Origin: Ochromonas danica
Taxonomy: Eukaryota > Sar > Chrysophyceae > Chromulinales > Chromulinaceae
Length of the DNA: 64,000 nucleotides
Reading direction: 5' to 3'
Assembly (NCBI GenBank): GCA_015146655.1
Contig: VKHL01000026.1
Span: 62,001-126,000, forward strand
Made by a program: the position numbers and the translations under genes. A model generated the notes under the pieces. The model made no database searches and was not told the origin of the DNA. It worked only from the letters and a program-made list of their open reading frames with translations. The first letter of the stretch is position 1, and every line of letters begins with the position of its first letter. Shown one piece after another: positions 18,909 to 29,843 of the stretch.

Positions 18909-21900
18909 ATGACCAGCTCCAAGGCCGTGATTTTACTGTTAATGATCATCTTGCTGCTGATAGCAGTGGTAAGATAGTGCTAGTGGTCATTGAGATTGAT
19001 CATTTTCAAGTCATTGACTGTCTGTATGCTATGCTGTGTGTTGTCTGTGGTTGGTTCAGGCACTGATCTCCAGGTTACTTCGTCATGTCAACAGCTTTGA
19101 GCAAGAACTACTTCGAATCTCCAATGTTTTTCTTTCCCAAGGAGACTATGATAGCAGTCTCTCGGTGCTGAAGAAGATCCATGAAGCAGGTCGTTGCCAT
19201 GGACCATGTTTGCTACGGGCTGGGCTCTTGGAGAAGCGACGGGGAAACTTCCAAGATGGGGTTCGCTATTGCAAAGAGGTACTGTGTGACATTTCATCGT
19301 CTCTTTCTTCTGGCTTCTTCTAACACTGTCCACTGGTTGTACAAGGCTGTTGCGAAGGGGAATACCTGCGGCCAGCCCGAGGCCTGGAACTGTCTTTTTG
19401 CGAGCTATATGGGGCAAGGGCGCTATGGAGATGCCACTGCAGCTCTTTCTCATTTGAGAGATTGTCATCATCTCTCCAGTCCACTCGCCACTCTGTTCGC
19501 AGCGTTTGAGAAGTCTCACGACCGGCTGGTCCTCCGGGCGATACATCATCTCGACATCATCACTCCGGATTTAGAGAAGAAGGGAAAAGGGGAGGACCAA
19601 CTTATCTGTCACTACTCCAGAGTGCTTGCGGAGGAACTGGGGCTCAAGCATTTGCTGTCAGATCTCCGTTGGCCCACTGCCAGTTGTCCAGATTTCCTTC
19701 AACCAAAAGCTGAAGGGACCGAACTAAATGAGCTAGAAGATAAGAAGAAGCTCGACCAACCAATGGTTTCATCAATGGTTGATAATGAGTTTTCTGGAAG
19801 AGAGAAGACTGTTGAAGAAACCGTGCAAGACATTGAGTTGATCACTTCTCCTCCTTCAGTATCAGCAGAAGCACAAGAAGAGATTGTGCCTGACTTGCAC
19901 AGGGCAGATCAGGCTCAGACTGAGGTTGTTGTTGAGGCAGGAGAGAAAGAGGTTGAATCCCGTGTTGTGCGAGATGAAAGTGTAGGGGATGCTTCTGTTG
20001 TCAGTACAAAGAACTTATCCGAGCACATTGATCCACAGATAGTTACATCTACGGCACCTTCTTTGTCTCCCTCAGAGCATATTGTTCATGTTCCTGTGTT
20101 GCGTGAAGCAACAGGTTATGAAGTTGAGATACCAACAGAGTCGAATCAGGAGCAGAAAGATAAACAAAACCTGACAGAGGAGCCTCAAACTGCAAATATT
20201 GGTGAGAGAGATGCTCTTGTAAAAGAAGATGCCGAGCCAGATCAGGAATTGACAGTCTCATTGGAGTCACGACAGAAAGAGCAGGATGAGGAGAATTTCG
20301 GCCAAGAAGCAGATTCTACAATAATTGAAGAAGTTGAGACTGCTGCTTCTTCTGAAGAAGAAGTCGAGAGATTGCTACAAAGGCCATTAGAGACAGATCA
20401 AGGACAAGCCGAGGGCAGCAATGAGGTGGAGGAAGTTGAAGTAGGTGTTGCCACTCAGACCAAAGTGGAAGCAGAGAAAACGGAACCCTCGGATAGTCCG
20501 CGCAATGAGTTGGAGCCTGCTCAAACTGTTGTGGAGCATCAGCAGGGATCGTCGGAGTCTGTTGTGGATGAGGTGTCTCTGCTGACCACATCTCCAACTG
20601 ACCAACTACAACGAGAAGGGAAGGAGGGTGAACCAAAGGAAGAAGACAGCGAGCCAGTGGAAGCACCTGCTCCAGTGGATGGAGCAGTAGAAGCCGTACA
20701 GGTTGACGAAGATGTGATCCAGAATGCAGATGACCTGACAAGGCATGTGAGTAATGTGCAAGCACCAACAGTAACAGAAAGAAATGTAACCGAGCAGGGA
20801 CAAGAAGGGGCGATCATTTCCGACTCTGCCATTCCTGAAATTCGGGTATCGCAAGAGAATAAGACCGAAACAACATTGAACAATTCAGAATCCCTCGCCA
20901 CCCCTCTGGAAACTAGCCAAGCAACTAAAGATCTCAACCATACACAGTTAGAGAAAGATAAGGGGGATATTTTGATTATCCCTGGTACTCCTTCTCTGCC
21001 TGAACCTTCGTCAACAGCAAATGAAACATTGCCGACAGCCAACTCCACCGCCAATAACGAGCTTTCCGTTGCAAATGCTTCCCATGCCCTTCCTACTTCT
21101 TCACAAGCCATCCAATTAACAGAAGCGGAAAAACGTGCGATTGCTTCAGCTCGACCATATCTCACGCTCGCCCTTGCCTACCTTGGCAAAGATGACACCG
21201 TCAATGGAATGAAACAGCTCGACAAAGTGCTTAAGAAAGCTCCCAAGTATGCTGATGCTCTTTTCACTCGCGGTAGCGTCTACATGGATCTAGGAGACAT
21301 AGACAAGGCAGTGCAAGATCTTAAGATTGTTTATCGTGATCTTGATCCAGGCAATGCCACCGTATTTGAAGACCTTGAAACAGCTCTTATGGCATATCTG
21401 CAGCAACAACAATATCCCGCGGCTTATGAGATCTACCAGCTTTTGGTCAAAGACCTCCCTGTCACCACCAAACAGACGGCATGGGCACTGACAGAAATGC
21501 TCGAAGCTGTGAAAGAATACTCTCAAGCTGCTAATCTTTGGGAAGAAATGGTCAGACAAGAGTTGATAAGATCCACTGACGCGATTCCAATTCTAGCTCA
21601 ACTTTACAATCGTATGGGAGAGTTAGAAAAGGCAGAGAGCTACTACTTGCAAGCCATTGAACTGCAGATGGCGAGTTATCAAACTTTAGGTGAGGATTTC
21701 GTGTGACTTATTAAAAGTTGTCATTGTGCCCAGATTGACTTGAATTCGCTTGTAGGTGTGATGTTCTTGAAGAAAGGAGTGGCTGAGAAGGCTATCTATT
21801 ACCTTGAAAAAGAGAAAGAAGAGACTGAGTTGAAGATGTCAGAGACAACTTCTGTTGCTGTGAGACAACGCATTAAGAAGTCGATGGGAGATCTTCTTCA

Positions 21901-22594
21901 TCTTCTTGGTCAGGCATACTATCAAGATTATCAGCAATCTCAAAGCAATGACTCCTTCTACAAGGCCATCTTGTACTATGAGGAAGGAATGGACTTGGGC
22001 AGTTATGACAAGGATGTGCGTCACTTCCTTTCGAACCTGCCATCCACTATCCATTCTACTTCAAAGAACACCTCTCTTCCCACCAATAACTCTTCTCATG
22101 CTAATGGAACAGGTAATGTGGGATACAGTCGATGGGTGGTGAAAACACAACCAGAACAAGAATGGCAAAAGCAACAAAAGAGACTGGCATCAACACCACG
22201 TGCGGAAAAGAAAGATTGGCAAACCTATCAGAGCATTTTGAGCAAATTGCCTGATCGACCTGCCCCTCTCCCAGAAACTTTACCAGATGCAGCTGTATCG
22301 CATAGGAAAACTGATACGAATGAGAGAGCATCTTCTCCCGAGCTAGCTACCAAGTATGCTGAAGGAGGCATGGCGAGAGAGTTGGAAAATCAGTTGAATC
22401 AGCACGTTGGAGGAGAGGGTGGAGATGATGCCAGGTCGGGAGTTGAGGCTCCAACGGCATTCGAGCAGCTCTACCAGCAAGAAGAAGCCAAGCGCGAAGC
22501 TGAGGAGCTGAGAGAAGAGCAAGAGGCCAAGCTAAGGGAACTACCGCCCGAACAAGTCATTGACGTCATGAAGAAGTTCCATGCTTTGGGTTAG
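18909..22594 (+). CDS. Membrane-anchored TPR protein with long acidic linker
   Basis: Four exons, 18909-18968, 19060-19278, 19346-21689 and 21756-22594, join in frame to give 1153 residues. Exon 1 is essentially a single membrane anchor (MTSSKAVILLLMIILLLIAV). N-terminal TPR-like hairpins follow (FLSQGDYDSSLSVLKKIHEA). Next comes about 430 residues very rich in Glu, Ser and Gln, probably disordered. A C-terminal block of TPRs follows (YLTLALAYLGKDDTVNGMKQ, ALFTRGSVYMDLGDIDKAVQ, YLQAIELQMASYQTLGVMFL). The tail is charged and coiled-coil-like (EEAKREAEELREEQEAKLRE). The order suggests a scaffold tethered to ER or another membrane with a flexible spacer. Distant similarity to SKI3/tetratricopeptide scaffolds is possible. 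I do not recognise an orthologue. Confidence 0.75.
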
Positions 22595-22856
22595 GAGCGC
22601 TTTGCGATGGCGATAGGATCGATAGATTATGGTGTGTTAGTCTTTGCGAAGTGAGCTGGGTGTATCTACAGTGTCAGCAGCTGACTTCATCTTGTGGTGC
22701 CCAAATTATTCCTTTTCAAAGCCCCGTTTCTCTTTCATAATGAAACCTTTCTTATGGTTTACAATATTTCAAAGCCAAAAAGTATTAATGCTCGCAATCA
22801 TGATCAATACAAGTCATGGAAACAGAAACTATCTGTGATGGGAGATAAAAGCCCTT

Positions 22857-23423
22857 TCACCTGGTGGAGTTGATGCGATGCACCCAAGGCAAGAAAGCGC
22901 TCACAAAGCGGTCAATCTCTTCCTTTTGGGCCTGCCCAACCAACTCTCCAGTGGAAAGATCGAAAGGAGAAGGATTGTCAAAGATACGGAAAGTGACGGT
23001 TGGGTGGTTGAGGACATGGAGGTTGATGAAGACGGCGATGTCTCTCAAGTGGTTCTGAGCACGAAGGCCACCAGCTCCACCACCACCACCCACGATACCA
23101 GCAGGCTTGTCACCGAAGAGGTTTCCGTCAGGACCTCTAGATGCCCAATCGATGGCATTCTTCAAGGCAGCAGAAACCGAGAAGTTGTTCTCAGGGGCAG
23201 CAAAGATGAAAGCATCAGCAGCCTTGACACGAGCACGGAAATCCTTGACAGGGGCGGGAAGGACCTCAGGAGCTTCAATGTCTTGATTGAAGAGAGGCAA
23301 GTCACCAGGAACGATGATGTCCACAGTATTTCCCGCAGGAAGAGCACGCTGGATAGCTCGCAAGATGCCAGTGTGGCAAGAAGCTTTGCGCAAAGATCCG
23401 CTGATAGCAACGATATGAACCAT
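22857..23423 (-). CDS. NADPH-dependent FMN reductase (flavodoxin-like)
   Basis: Single exon, 188 residues. The phosphate-binding loop ISGSLRKASCHTGILRA and the segment PENNFSVSAALKNAIDWASR are characteristic of the YieF/ChrR/Arabidopsis NQR family of flavodoxin-fold reductases. The second normally reads PEYN; here it is PENN. Such enzymes reduce quinones, azo dyes or chromate with NAD(P)H through bound FMN and are thought to limit oxidative stress. A glycine-rich loop (GIVGGGGGAGG) follows the second motif. There is no targeting peptide, so cytosol is likely. The lack of introns and the bacterial-like family would fit an old transfer, but this cannot be tested here. Confidence 0.9.
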   Translation of the reverse strand: MVHIVAISGSLRKASCHTGILRAIQRALPAGNTVDIIVPGDLPLFNQDIEAPEVLPAPVKDFRARVKAADAFIFAAPENNFSVSAALKNAIDWASRGPDGNLFGDKPAGIVGGGGGAGGLRAQNHLRDIAVFINLHVLNHPTVTFRIFDNPSPFDLSTGELVGQAQKEEIDRFVSAFLPWVHRINSTR

Positions 23424-23726
23424 TTTGATTGTGAGGATGCCTAATCGATGACAAACAAGGATTGGATTGGATTCTGACTGAAAGATACCACCCCCACTTC
23501 CCCTTTTTCGCTCTTCTTCGGAATTCTCCGCGGCTTGCGGTTCGTGTTGAAGACCGTTTTTTAGATGATTAAGATGTCCGTTGGGGATGTTAAGAAGGCT
23601 CCATCACGGATTCCACAATGGATTCCACGCAGATAATTCGATAATGGAATCCATGGAATCCGCGCACGTCGAAGTGGTCATTCCTGCTGGGGGTCGGAAT
23701 CGAATCCTTCCTCCCTCTCTCTCTGC
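23424..23726. promoter_or_regulatory. Divergent promoter with four GGATTCCA half-sites
   Basis: The 303 bases between the FMN reductase and TPK starts contain GGATTCCAC at 23608-23616 and 23620-23628. The same element occurs in reverse orientation (TGGAATCC) at 23645-23652 and 23654-23661. The arrangement is two forward, two reverse, about symmetrical around 23635. This could be a binding site for a dimeric regulator. Confidence 0.45.
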
Positions 23727-24629
23727 ATGAAGGTGAAGGTTCATCTCAATGATTTCTTACTTCCTATCCTAGGAAATCGGATAGTTCATGAGGCTGGACT
23801 GCCGACAGCGTCTTGGAATGTGGTCTGTTTGAATTCTGCCTCACTTCCGTGGAACCTCTTGCCAGCCATCTGGCAGAACTCCAACCTCAAAGTCTGCGCG
23901 GACGGAGGAGCAAATCGTCTCTTCTACGGCCTCTCAGCCAATCAGAGGGATGACTTCATTCCTCATTTTATAGTGGGTGACTTGGACTCCCTCGAAGACA
24001 CCGTGGCAGACTATTACAGGTGAGGCCACTCCAACCCCTTTCGTCCGCATCTATCTACGATCTGCTAATGGCGTGGTCAAGGATGTGCTAACAGGTCTCG
24101 AGGCACGGGGATCAGAAAGGAACCGGATCAAGACCACAACGACTTGGACAAGTCCCTCCGCCTATTGCGTGCTCAGCTCTCCCTCACGCCTGAGCTACCG
24201 CCTCCTTCCCTCACCTCAGTGCTCATTCTAGGTGCCTTCGGAGGCAGATTTGACCAAGAGATGGCGAATATTCACGCTCTCTATGCCTGGAAAGACCAAT
24301 TCCATCGCATAGTCCTGGTGGATGGGCAGGGCACCGCGGAGCTGCTAGACAGCGATCATCACCATCGCATTCTACCCATGCGAACTCCATCCACCGTCGA
24401 AGATGGTGTTGTGGGTGGAGTCTATGAAGGGCGTTATTGCGGCCTTATCCCTGTGAGTTGCGCAGCGGAGGCAGTCACTTCCGAAGGGTTGCAATGGGAT
24501 CTGCATGGTCAGACATTGGCCTTTGGAGGACTTGTTTCCACTTCCAACACCATTCCCGAGCCATCCAAGGAAGTTTTGGTGCAGACTTCACATCCTCTCT
24601 TGTGGACGTGCACGTTTGATTTGTTGTAA
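23727..24629 (+). CDS. TPK1: Thiamin pyrophosphokinase
   Basis: Exons 23727-24019 and 24095-24629 join across a 75-nt intron to give 275 residues. The catalytic-domain motifs are all present: CADGGANRLFYGL, IVGDLDSLED, EPDQDHNDLDKSLRLL (split from the first exon by the intron), LGAFGGRFDQEMANI and the C-terminal GLQWDL...FGGLVSTSNT of the thiamin-binding domain. The enzyme transfers pyrophosphate from ATP to thiamin to make the cofactor TPP, normally in the cytosol. The DQDHND motif appears only in the spliced frame, which supports the intron. The start ATG at 23727 precedes a short extension (MKVKVHLNDFLLPILG). Confidence 0.95.
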
Positions 24630-24795
24630 TGCCATATATATGCACTTTCATGTTTAGCATTTTACACAGTTCTACAGTATGTACATTACACTGCCTAACC
24701 ATACGATGAAATTAGGGGAACAAGTATAAAGGCTGAGGCTGAGGCCTTAACAATACTATCACACAAACACGGTCACATAGAGCGGCAGTCATCAG

Positions 24796-25104
24796 TCACA
24801 CAGGATTTGTTTTCTTCTCTTCCATCTCTGCGACAGGATGGACCAATTTCTTCGCATTGTGGCCGTTGTTGCCATAATCACTGCACGGGCCATGCTCTGG
24901 AAGACCTAGCAAGCCAAACACAAACTCTGCTGGACAGAATCCCGTGAGACCAAACTGGAAGAGGTTGGCCCCCACGAAGGTGGGCACGATGAGGAACCAG
25001 ATGCTGACCCAGTAGTAGAGAGCAAGGCTGCCAAGGATAAAGACCCCTGCCATGAGATGCACGGCATCAATGCGAGAGACTCTTCCATTGTTTAACAAGG
25101 CCAT
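24796..25104 (-). CDS. DUF2892/YgaP-type small membrane protein, copy A
   Basis: Single exon, 102 residues. The N-terminus MALLNNGRVSRIDAVHLMAG, two close membrane segments (about 16-52) and GLTGFCPAEFVFGLLGL match the DUF2892 family, whose bacterial form is the membrane part of the YgaP rhodanese. The molecular role is unknown; YgaP is linked to sulfur transfer. The first 221 bases of the coding sequence are almost identical to copy B on the other strand, after which the tails differ (here SDYGNNGHNAKKLVHPVAEM). It is tail-to-tail with TPK. Confidence 0.8.
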   Translation of the reverse strand: MALLNNGRVSRIDAVHLMAGVFILGSLALYYWVSIWFLIVPTFVGANLFQFGLTGFCPAEFVFGLLGLPEHGPCSDYGNNGHNAKKLVHPVAEMEEKKTNPV

Positions 25105-25699
25105 GACTGCTACGAGTAGACCAACTGCTCATCACGATATGGAATGACTGCTCGCTCTGGATGGCAAGCACTTCCTAGTCACCAAGCAGTGCTGGCCCCT
25201 CTCCCAACGCCACAGACGAGTTATAACTATAATAAAGTGGTTTTATTATGCAAGTAGATCGACTTTTCCTTGGAGAGACCAGCCACTGGAACTACTGTAC
25301 TCAATCTCTGCCTTGCCATGGGAGGAGGCAAGAAGAAGAAAACCAAGAGATCCAGACAGCTCCTCCTCTCATGGCAAGGAGGAAGAAGAAGGCACTGCTC
25401 AGGATGTGAACGCACGCTGTTGCAGGGATTGATTGGCTGGTGAACACAAAGAAATCCAACAACAGCAGCACGAAGAAGATGGCCTTGTTAAACAATGGAA
25501 GAGTCTCTCGCATTGATGCCGTGCATCTCATGGCAGGGGTCTTTATCCTTGGCAGCCTTGCTCTCTACTACTGGGTCAGCATCTGGTTCCTCATCGTGCC
25601 CACCTTCGTGGGGGCCAACCTCTTCCAGTTTGGTCTCACGGGATTCTGTCCAGCAGAGTTTGTGTTTGGCTTGTTAGGTCTTCCAGAGCATGGCCCGTG
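24884..25699. repeat. Inverted duplication: 221-bp arms 24884-25104 and 25479-25699
   Basis: The two arms are reverse complements along 221 bp with one difference that I can see (C versus T in a leucine codon). Identity starts exactly at both start codons and ends 221 bp later within the coding sequence. Flanking bases on both sides are unrelated. The spacer is 374 bp. Either the duplication is very recent or gene conversion keeps the coding core uniform. Confidence 0.9.
25105..25478. promoter_or_regulatory. Spacer between the inverted DUF2892 copies, with a hairpin
   Basis: This stretch is the shared 5' region of the two divergent copies. A 17-bp imperfect inverted repeat (25311-25327 and 25363-25379, one mismatch, 35-base loop) can form a stem. 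Its centre is offset from the centre of the large inverted repeat. Purine-rich GAAGAAGAA tracts flank the stem. Confidence 0.5.
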
Positions 25700-25772
25700 T
25701 TCTTATAAAGGACTTGCTCCCTCTTCAAAGGAGTTGGGGTTGGAGGAAAAGAAGATTGCTCAAGTGGTCTAG
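25479..25772 (+). CDS. DUF2892/YgaP-type small membrane protein, copy B
   Basis: Single exon, 97 residues from the ATG at 25479. Residues 1-73 are the same as in copy A: MALLNNGRVSRIDAVHLMAG, two membrane segments, and the GFCPAEFVFGLLGL signature of DUF2892. The C-terminus diverges (PCSYKGLAPSSKELGLEEKK). The reading frame is open 13 codons upstream but has no ATG, and the identity with copy A begins exactly at 25479, so this start is preferred. Membrane location is unknown; both plastid and mitochondrial inner membrane are possible. Confidence 0.8.
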   Translation: MALLNNGRVSRIDAVHLMAGVFILGSLALYYWVSIWFLIVPTFVGANLFQFGLTGFCPAEFVFGLLGLPEHGPCSYKGLAPSSKELGLEEKKIAQVV

Positions 25773-25973
25773 ACTAACTCGTCATCCTAGACCATGAGAT
25801 GAGATTTGATGACCAGACATCATCAAACATCATCAATCCGTGGTCATCGCGATTGTTTATCAACAGTAGATTATTTATGAGGTCAAGGATCTAGTCGTGT
25901 GAATGTCATCAGTAACCATGTAAATACTACCAAAAGCAATGCTCCATCTCTTTGTCTGATTCTCTTTGGCGGG

Positions 25974-27489
25974 TCATCGATAAGAGACGGTAGTGTCGGG
26001 AGAGAGAAGCAGAGTGCCCAGCAAAGGCTTGTAGCTCCGATTACTACGACTGCCCCACTTATTCGAGGAAGAAGCCTCTTTGGAAGATGACATCATGCCG
26101 AAGCCCATGTCTGCCTCCCCCTGGATGAGTCGATCCAGGCGACCTGACTCACTCGTAGGACTAAGAAGGTCCAGGGAATCCTTACCGATAGTCACCGACT
26201 CGTCATCTTGACTACCCCAACGACTGCCTTTACCACCTGGACTATCAAGAATCTGAAGCACGTAGCGATTCTTCACCTTCGCATTGAGTCGCTCTTCCTT
26301 GCGTTCACTTTGTTGTTTACGATAAACAAAGAGCTTCTCTGTGACATAGCCTTTCAAACTCTCAATCTCCTATCAGGTAAAGACTTGCTGATCACTAAAC
26401 AAGACAGACAGCCTTCAAAAAGCACCAGCTTGCCTACCTGGAAGTAGTTGTGGATTTTCTCTTCTTGGGCAATGTTCCAAAGTCTCGAGGGCGGGAAGGC
26501 TTCGTGAAGCAGCTCACATCTTCTTTGAATCTTCTTATCCGTCTCAATCGTCAACAAGCGTTGTTCCAAGTTTGTTTTCAAAGCAGTAAGAAAGGAAAGC
26601 ATTCCTTCAAAGGCTGTGAGATAGACATTCTCTTCACGATCCATTTCCTCCCAGGCCTGGCGTAAGGTATTCGATGCATGCAAAGCATCGACCATCTTCT
26701 TCACGATCTCTTTCATTCGTATTGATAAGAGATGATATTGTGCCTTAGTGACTAAGAAGAGATCGGCTCCTTCTTCATTCTCTAGCAGAGGATCAACGCC
26801 TTCTTCCAGCAACAAGGCGGCTGTGGCAAAGGCATTCTTCTTCACAGCGAGACAGGCCAAGGTATCACCTCGCTCAACCTTCTCAAAGATCGAGTTACTG
26901 ACATGAGCAACTTTTTCAAGGTAATGATCCACAGTTTTCCATTCCCCCTCCGAGAGGTAGAACTTGTTTTCCGCGTGATGCCTCTCATTGTCTTTCAACA
27001 GCGATGCTTGGCTGAGGAACTGATTATGACTATAAAATCCATGTCCACCCAAGGAGAATGGGGTGCCATATTCGCCTCCTTCCACTACGGCATGGATATC
27101 TGTGAGCGAGCTTTTCAAGGCGATGGCAGCAAGTTCCGTGTCATCGTTATCAAAGGAGATAAACAAGTTCTGCACCCAAAGTGAGTCAATACGTAATCCA
27201 CGGTAGCCTTTCTTGGTGATGAAACCCTAATGATTGGTTTATTGTCATCTCACAGGGAAAGAGGAGGCAGAGCAATGGATAAGACGGTGGCTTGGCTTAC
27301 CGTGCCTCCAATGAATCCTCGAAAAAGTGGTTTGGAAAAGTCTGCACTATCTTGTCGAGTAGATGAGGAAGGTGTCTTTAGATCTCTTTCGAGAGCAATT
27401 TTCAATCGACCATGCATTCTTCCATTGGCTTTCTTCTCAACATCTCTTCTGTTGCTGCTGGCATTGCCAGTGTTGGGGCTGTAACGCAT
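25974..27489 (-). CDS. Ankyrin-like repeat protein of unknown function
   Basis: Exons 27301-27489, 26438-27226 and 25974-26369 join in phase 0 to give 457 residues. I do not recognise an orthologue. The middle has one or two ankyrin-like repeats (GDTLACLAVKKNAFATAALL, EEGVDPLLENEEGADLFLV), then a long helical, charged region that may be coiled coil (MKEIVKKMVDALHASNTLRQ to QRRCELLHEAF). Before the repeats lies GFITKKGYRGLRIDSLWVQN, perhaps a small beta domain. The tail is Ser-rich with basic residues. The last two exons are well supported by frame. Exon 1 rests on a GTAAGC donor and a TTAG acceptor and is less certain. Confidence 0.6.
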
Positions 27490-28104
27490 GGCGAAAAATC
27501 CATATTTTGGCGAAAAACCTCGTATTTCTGTAGTTTTGGGGACGGCACAATAATGCTGAGCGGGAACTTGGTTGATTTCTGAATGGATTTATAATCCATT
27601 TTTTCTTTTCAGAATCGAAAAGACAGTACACCTCAAAATTCGTTATTCGTTAACCTGCTATTTTTTACTTCGATCGCATTCGCTAGCTATCCGCTTTCCA
27701 TTTGTACATAATGAGCTGATGGTATGCTAACTCATCTATTGAGATAGAAAGAAGACAAGATTATGTTTTCTTCTCATCTGATTAGAGTTAGTCTATGTAG
27801 TACATAGCAGTATACACATGGCAGGTCAGCTAGACTAAGTATTCAATTACTTATTACATTATTCATGCAGTAGAATGATAGCAGACGATAACATATTCTC
27901 GCCGCGCACCTCTATGCACTTTGTGAGCTGACTAACCAAGGAAAGAAAAGAAAACACACGGACACGGCCATCTTGCTATTCATACGGATAGCAACCCAAT
28001 CACAACAAACTGTACAAAAGTCACACGCTTCCTTCAATTCTCCATCTCCTTGACATTGAAATGAATTGTTCCTCTATCTAACAAACGAACTTCTCGCTCG
28101 AAAA
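27490..28104. other. Intergenic with two GGCGAAAAA elements
   Basis: This 615-base AT-rich spacer lies between two minus-strand genes. Right before the ankyrin-like gene, GGCGAAAAA occurs twice, at 27490-27498 and 27509-27517. Read in reverse, the elements resemble E2F-type TTTCGCC sites. No gene is seen. Confidence 0.4.
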
Positions 28105-29843
28105 TTAAGCTACGAAAGGAGCAACAATAATGCCCAAAGAAACACATTTAAGAGCATTCGAGAGCATTCCTTCTGTCAAGGCTAACGACTCGTAGACATC
28201 AGGACCGACCAAATTACGAGGTAAATGCATCTTCTCAACAGAGCGTGTTGAGACTGCTTCCAGGGCCCAAGCAATAGTCAAGGAGATAACTGGATCATTA
28301 CGACTAACCGATCCATAAAGACCCAGTAAGAAAGCGACATAAGCAGACATGTGTGCAACGGCAATTTGTACACCCTTTGAGGAGCCGCGCAAAGCCACAT
28401 AGGAGTTGAGATTGAGAGCCGAGGCAGCAGCCAGCCAACTAGTGTGCATAGCGAAAGGCACACGAAACAGTAACATGGCAGCTTTGGAGGTTGTCATGGT
28501 TGGAGACCACGCATTCAAGAACGCCGTGATCTCGAAGTGCGCTCCACCAAATGCAACCATACCTAATGCCAGAAGAACGGTGGGAATCCAAAGTTGGTCC
28601 TTAAACTCAGGTCTGAAAGCAAAGCACCATAAGCCTTGACACCAATTGCCTGCCAGCCAATACGGAACGATGCGCTGGAAGAGTCGCATAGGAATGCCCA
28701 AAATACCAACATATCCTGATAATAAAGTCTCCGAGAGATAGATCAATCCCCAAATGGAGAAAGCCCAAGTGGAGGCTTCGAAAAGTGAGGTCCAAGGCTT
28801 GACATGGCTTCCTTCAACCAACACACGATCCAACCGTCCAGGCATAGAAACAGTGATCACATTAATCATGAAGGCCAAGATCCACAACACTCGGAAAAGC
28901 CGTGGACTCTCCTGCACTGAATTGCTGACAGAAACAAGAGCCACGGAGAGAGCTGCAAGGAAGCACAAAACGAAAGAATACTTGATATTCGGACCGCGAT
29001 TAGCTCGGGTATTGATCTCATCTGCTAATTGAGCCAAAGCACTATCTTCCGACAAGGTCACTTTATTCAATTCCACCATCTTGTGTGGGTTCAGAGCAAC
29101 CACCTCCAGATCATCCCAAACAGTTGAAGTCTGCAATATGGGGCCCGTTTGCGGTTCGTTGTCCAATTCACTACAACTCCTCTCGCTGCTACAAACGGCT
29201 TTCTCCGAAGACATCTTGACAGAAGACTGAGGGGTTGAGAAGGAACTGCTGTTAGACGATTGAGCCTATGATTAAAACCCACCAATTAGTCACCAACTTC
29301 AAGGCCTTGCATCAACAACAACAATGTACTTACCTCATCTTGCATTGCAATGATCTCCTTCCAAAAGTCATCATTATGCATGAACTGACCGAGGGACTTT
29401 TCTGACAAAGGTATTATACGATGTACAAGTTCTTCTGCCAGGGCTTCTGCTTCCTCCATCACGGGAACTTCACCTTCCCTGACCAAGGAGCGGAAACTAC
29501 GACTTTCTTCTTGTATCACACGAACTGCACCCTCAGCAGCATGTGTCAACAAAGCATCTTCAATATGCCGAACACGTTTCGATTCCGTCACGACTGGTGG
29601 AGAGCTATCGTTCTGCTCCACGAATGCTGGGGCAGATAGCAGATCGTCCCAGAAGTCATCGGAATTCATTGAGTCGAAGAGCTCTTCAATATCCTCTGAT
29701 TGAAGAAGGTATTGAGAGGTTCCCAACGCTTGTGATACATAAGCATTAATTTCTTCTACATTGTGCTGATAGGCCTCAACGACATTGAAGGCCAAGAACT
29801 CTTCTTCACCATTGGAATTAGGTGCAAATGAACTCTCAGACAT
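28105..29843 (-). CDS. TspO/MBR-like tryptophan-rich membrane protein with acidic N-terminal region
   Basis: Exons 29334-29843 and 28105-29265 join across a 68-nt intron (phase 0) to give 556 residues. The C-terminal half has about seven or eight membrane segments and tryptophan-rich loops (WAFSIWGLIYL, WLAGNWCQGLWCF, RVPFAMHTSWLAAASALNLN) resembling the extended TspO/MBR-related family. Classical TspO proteins bind porphyrins or cholesterol; this longer type is uncharacterised. Exon 1 encodes a soluble acidic region with two similar motifs, SDDFWDDLL (61-69) and NDDFWKEII (157-165). It could be read as a separate gene ending at 29286, but the intron has clean signals and preserves frame. The TspO assignment is moderate. 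Confidence 0.6.

Noticed and set aside
19181-19345. Start of the large TPR protein at 19181
   Set aside because: This frame lies inside exon 2 in the wrong phase. The spliced model from 18909 adds an anchor and a TPR-like hairpin.
28105-29843. Two separate minus-strand genes
   Set aside because: A 68-nt GT-AG intron (29266-29333) joins them in phase 0, and the sequence just before the second ATG stays open to the acceptor.
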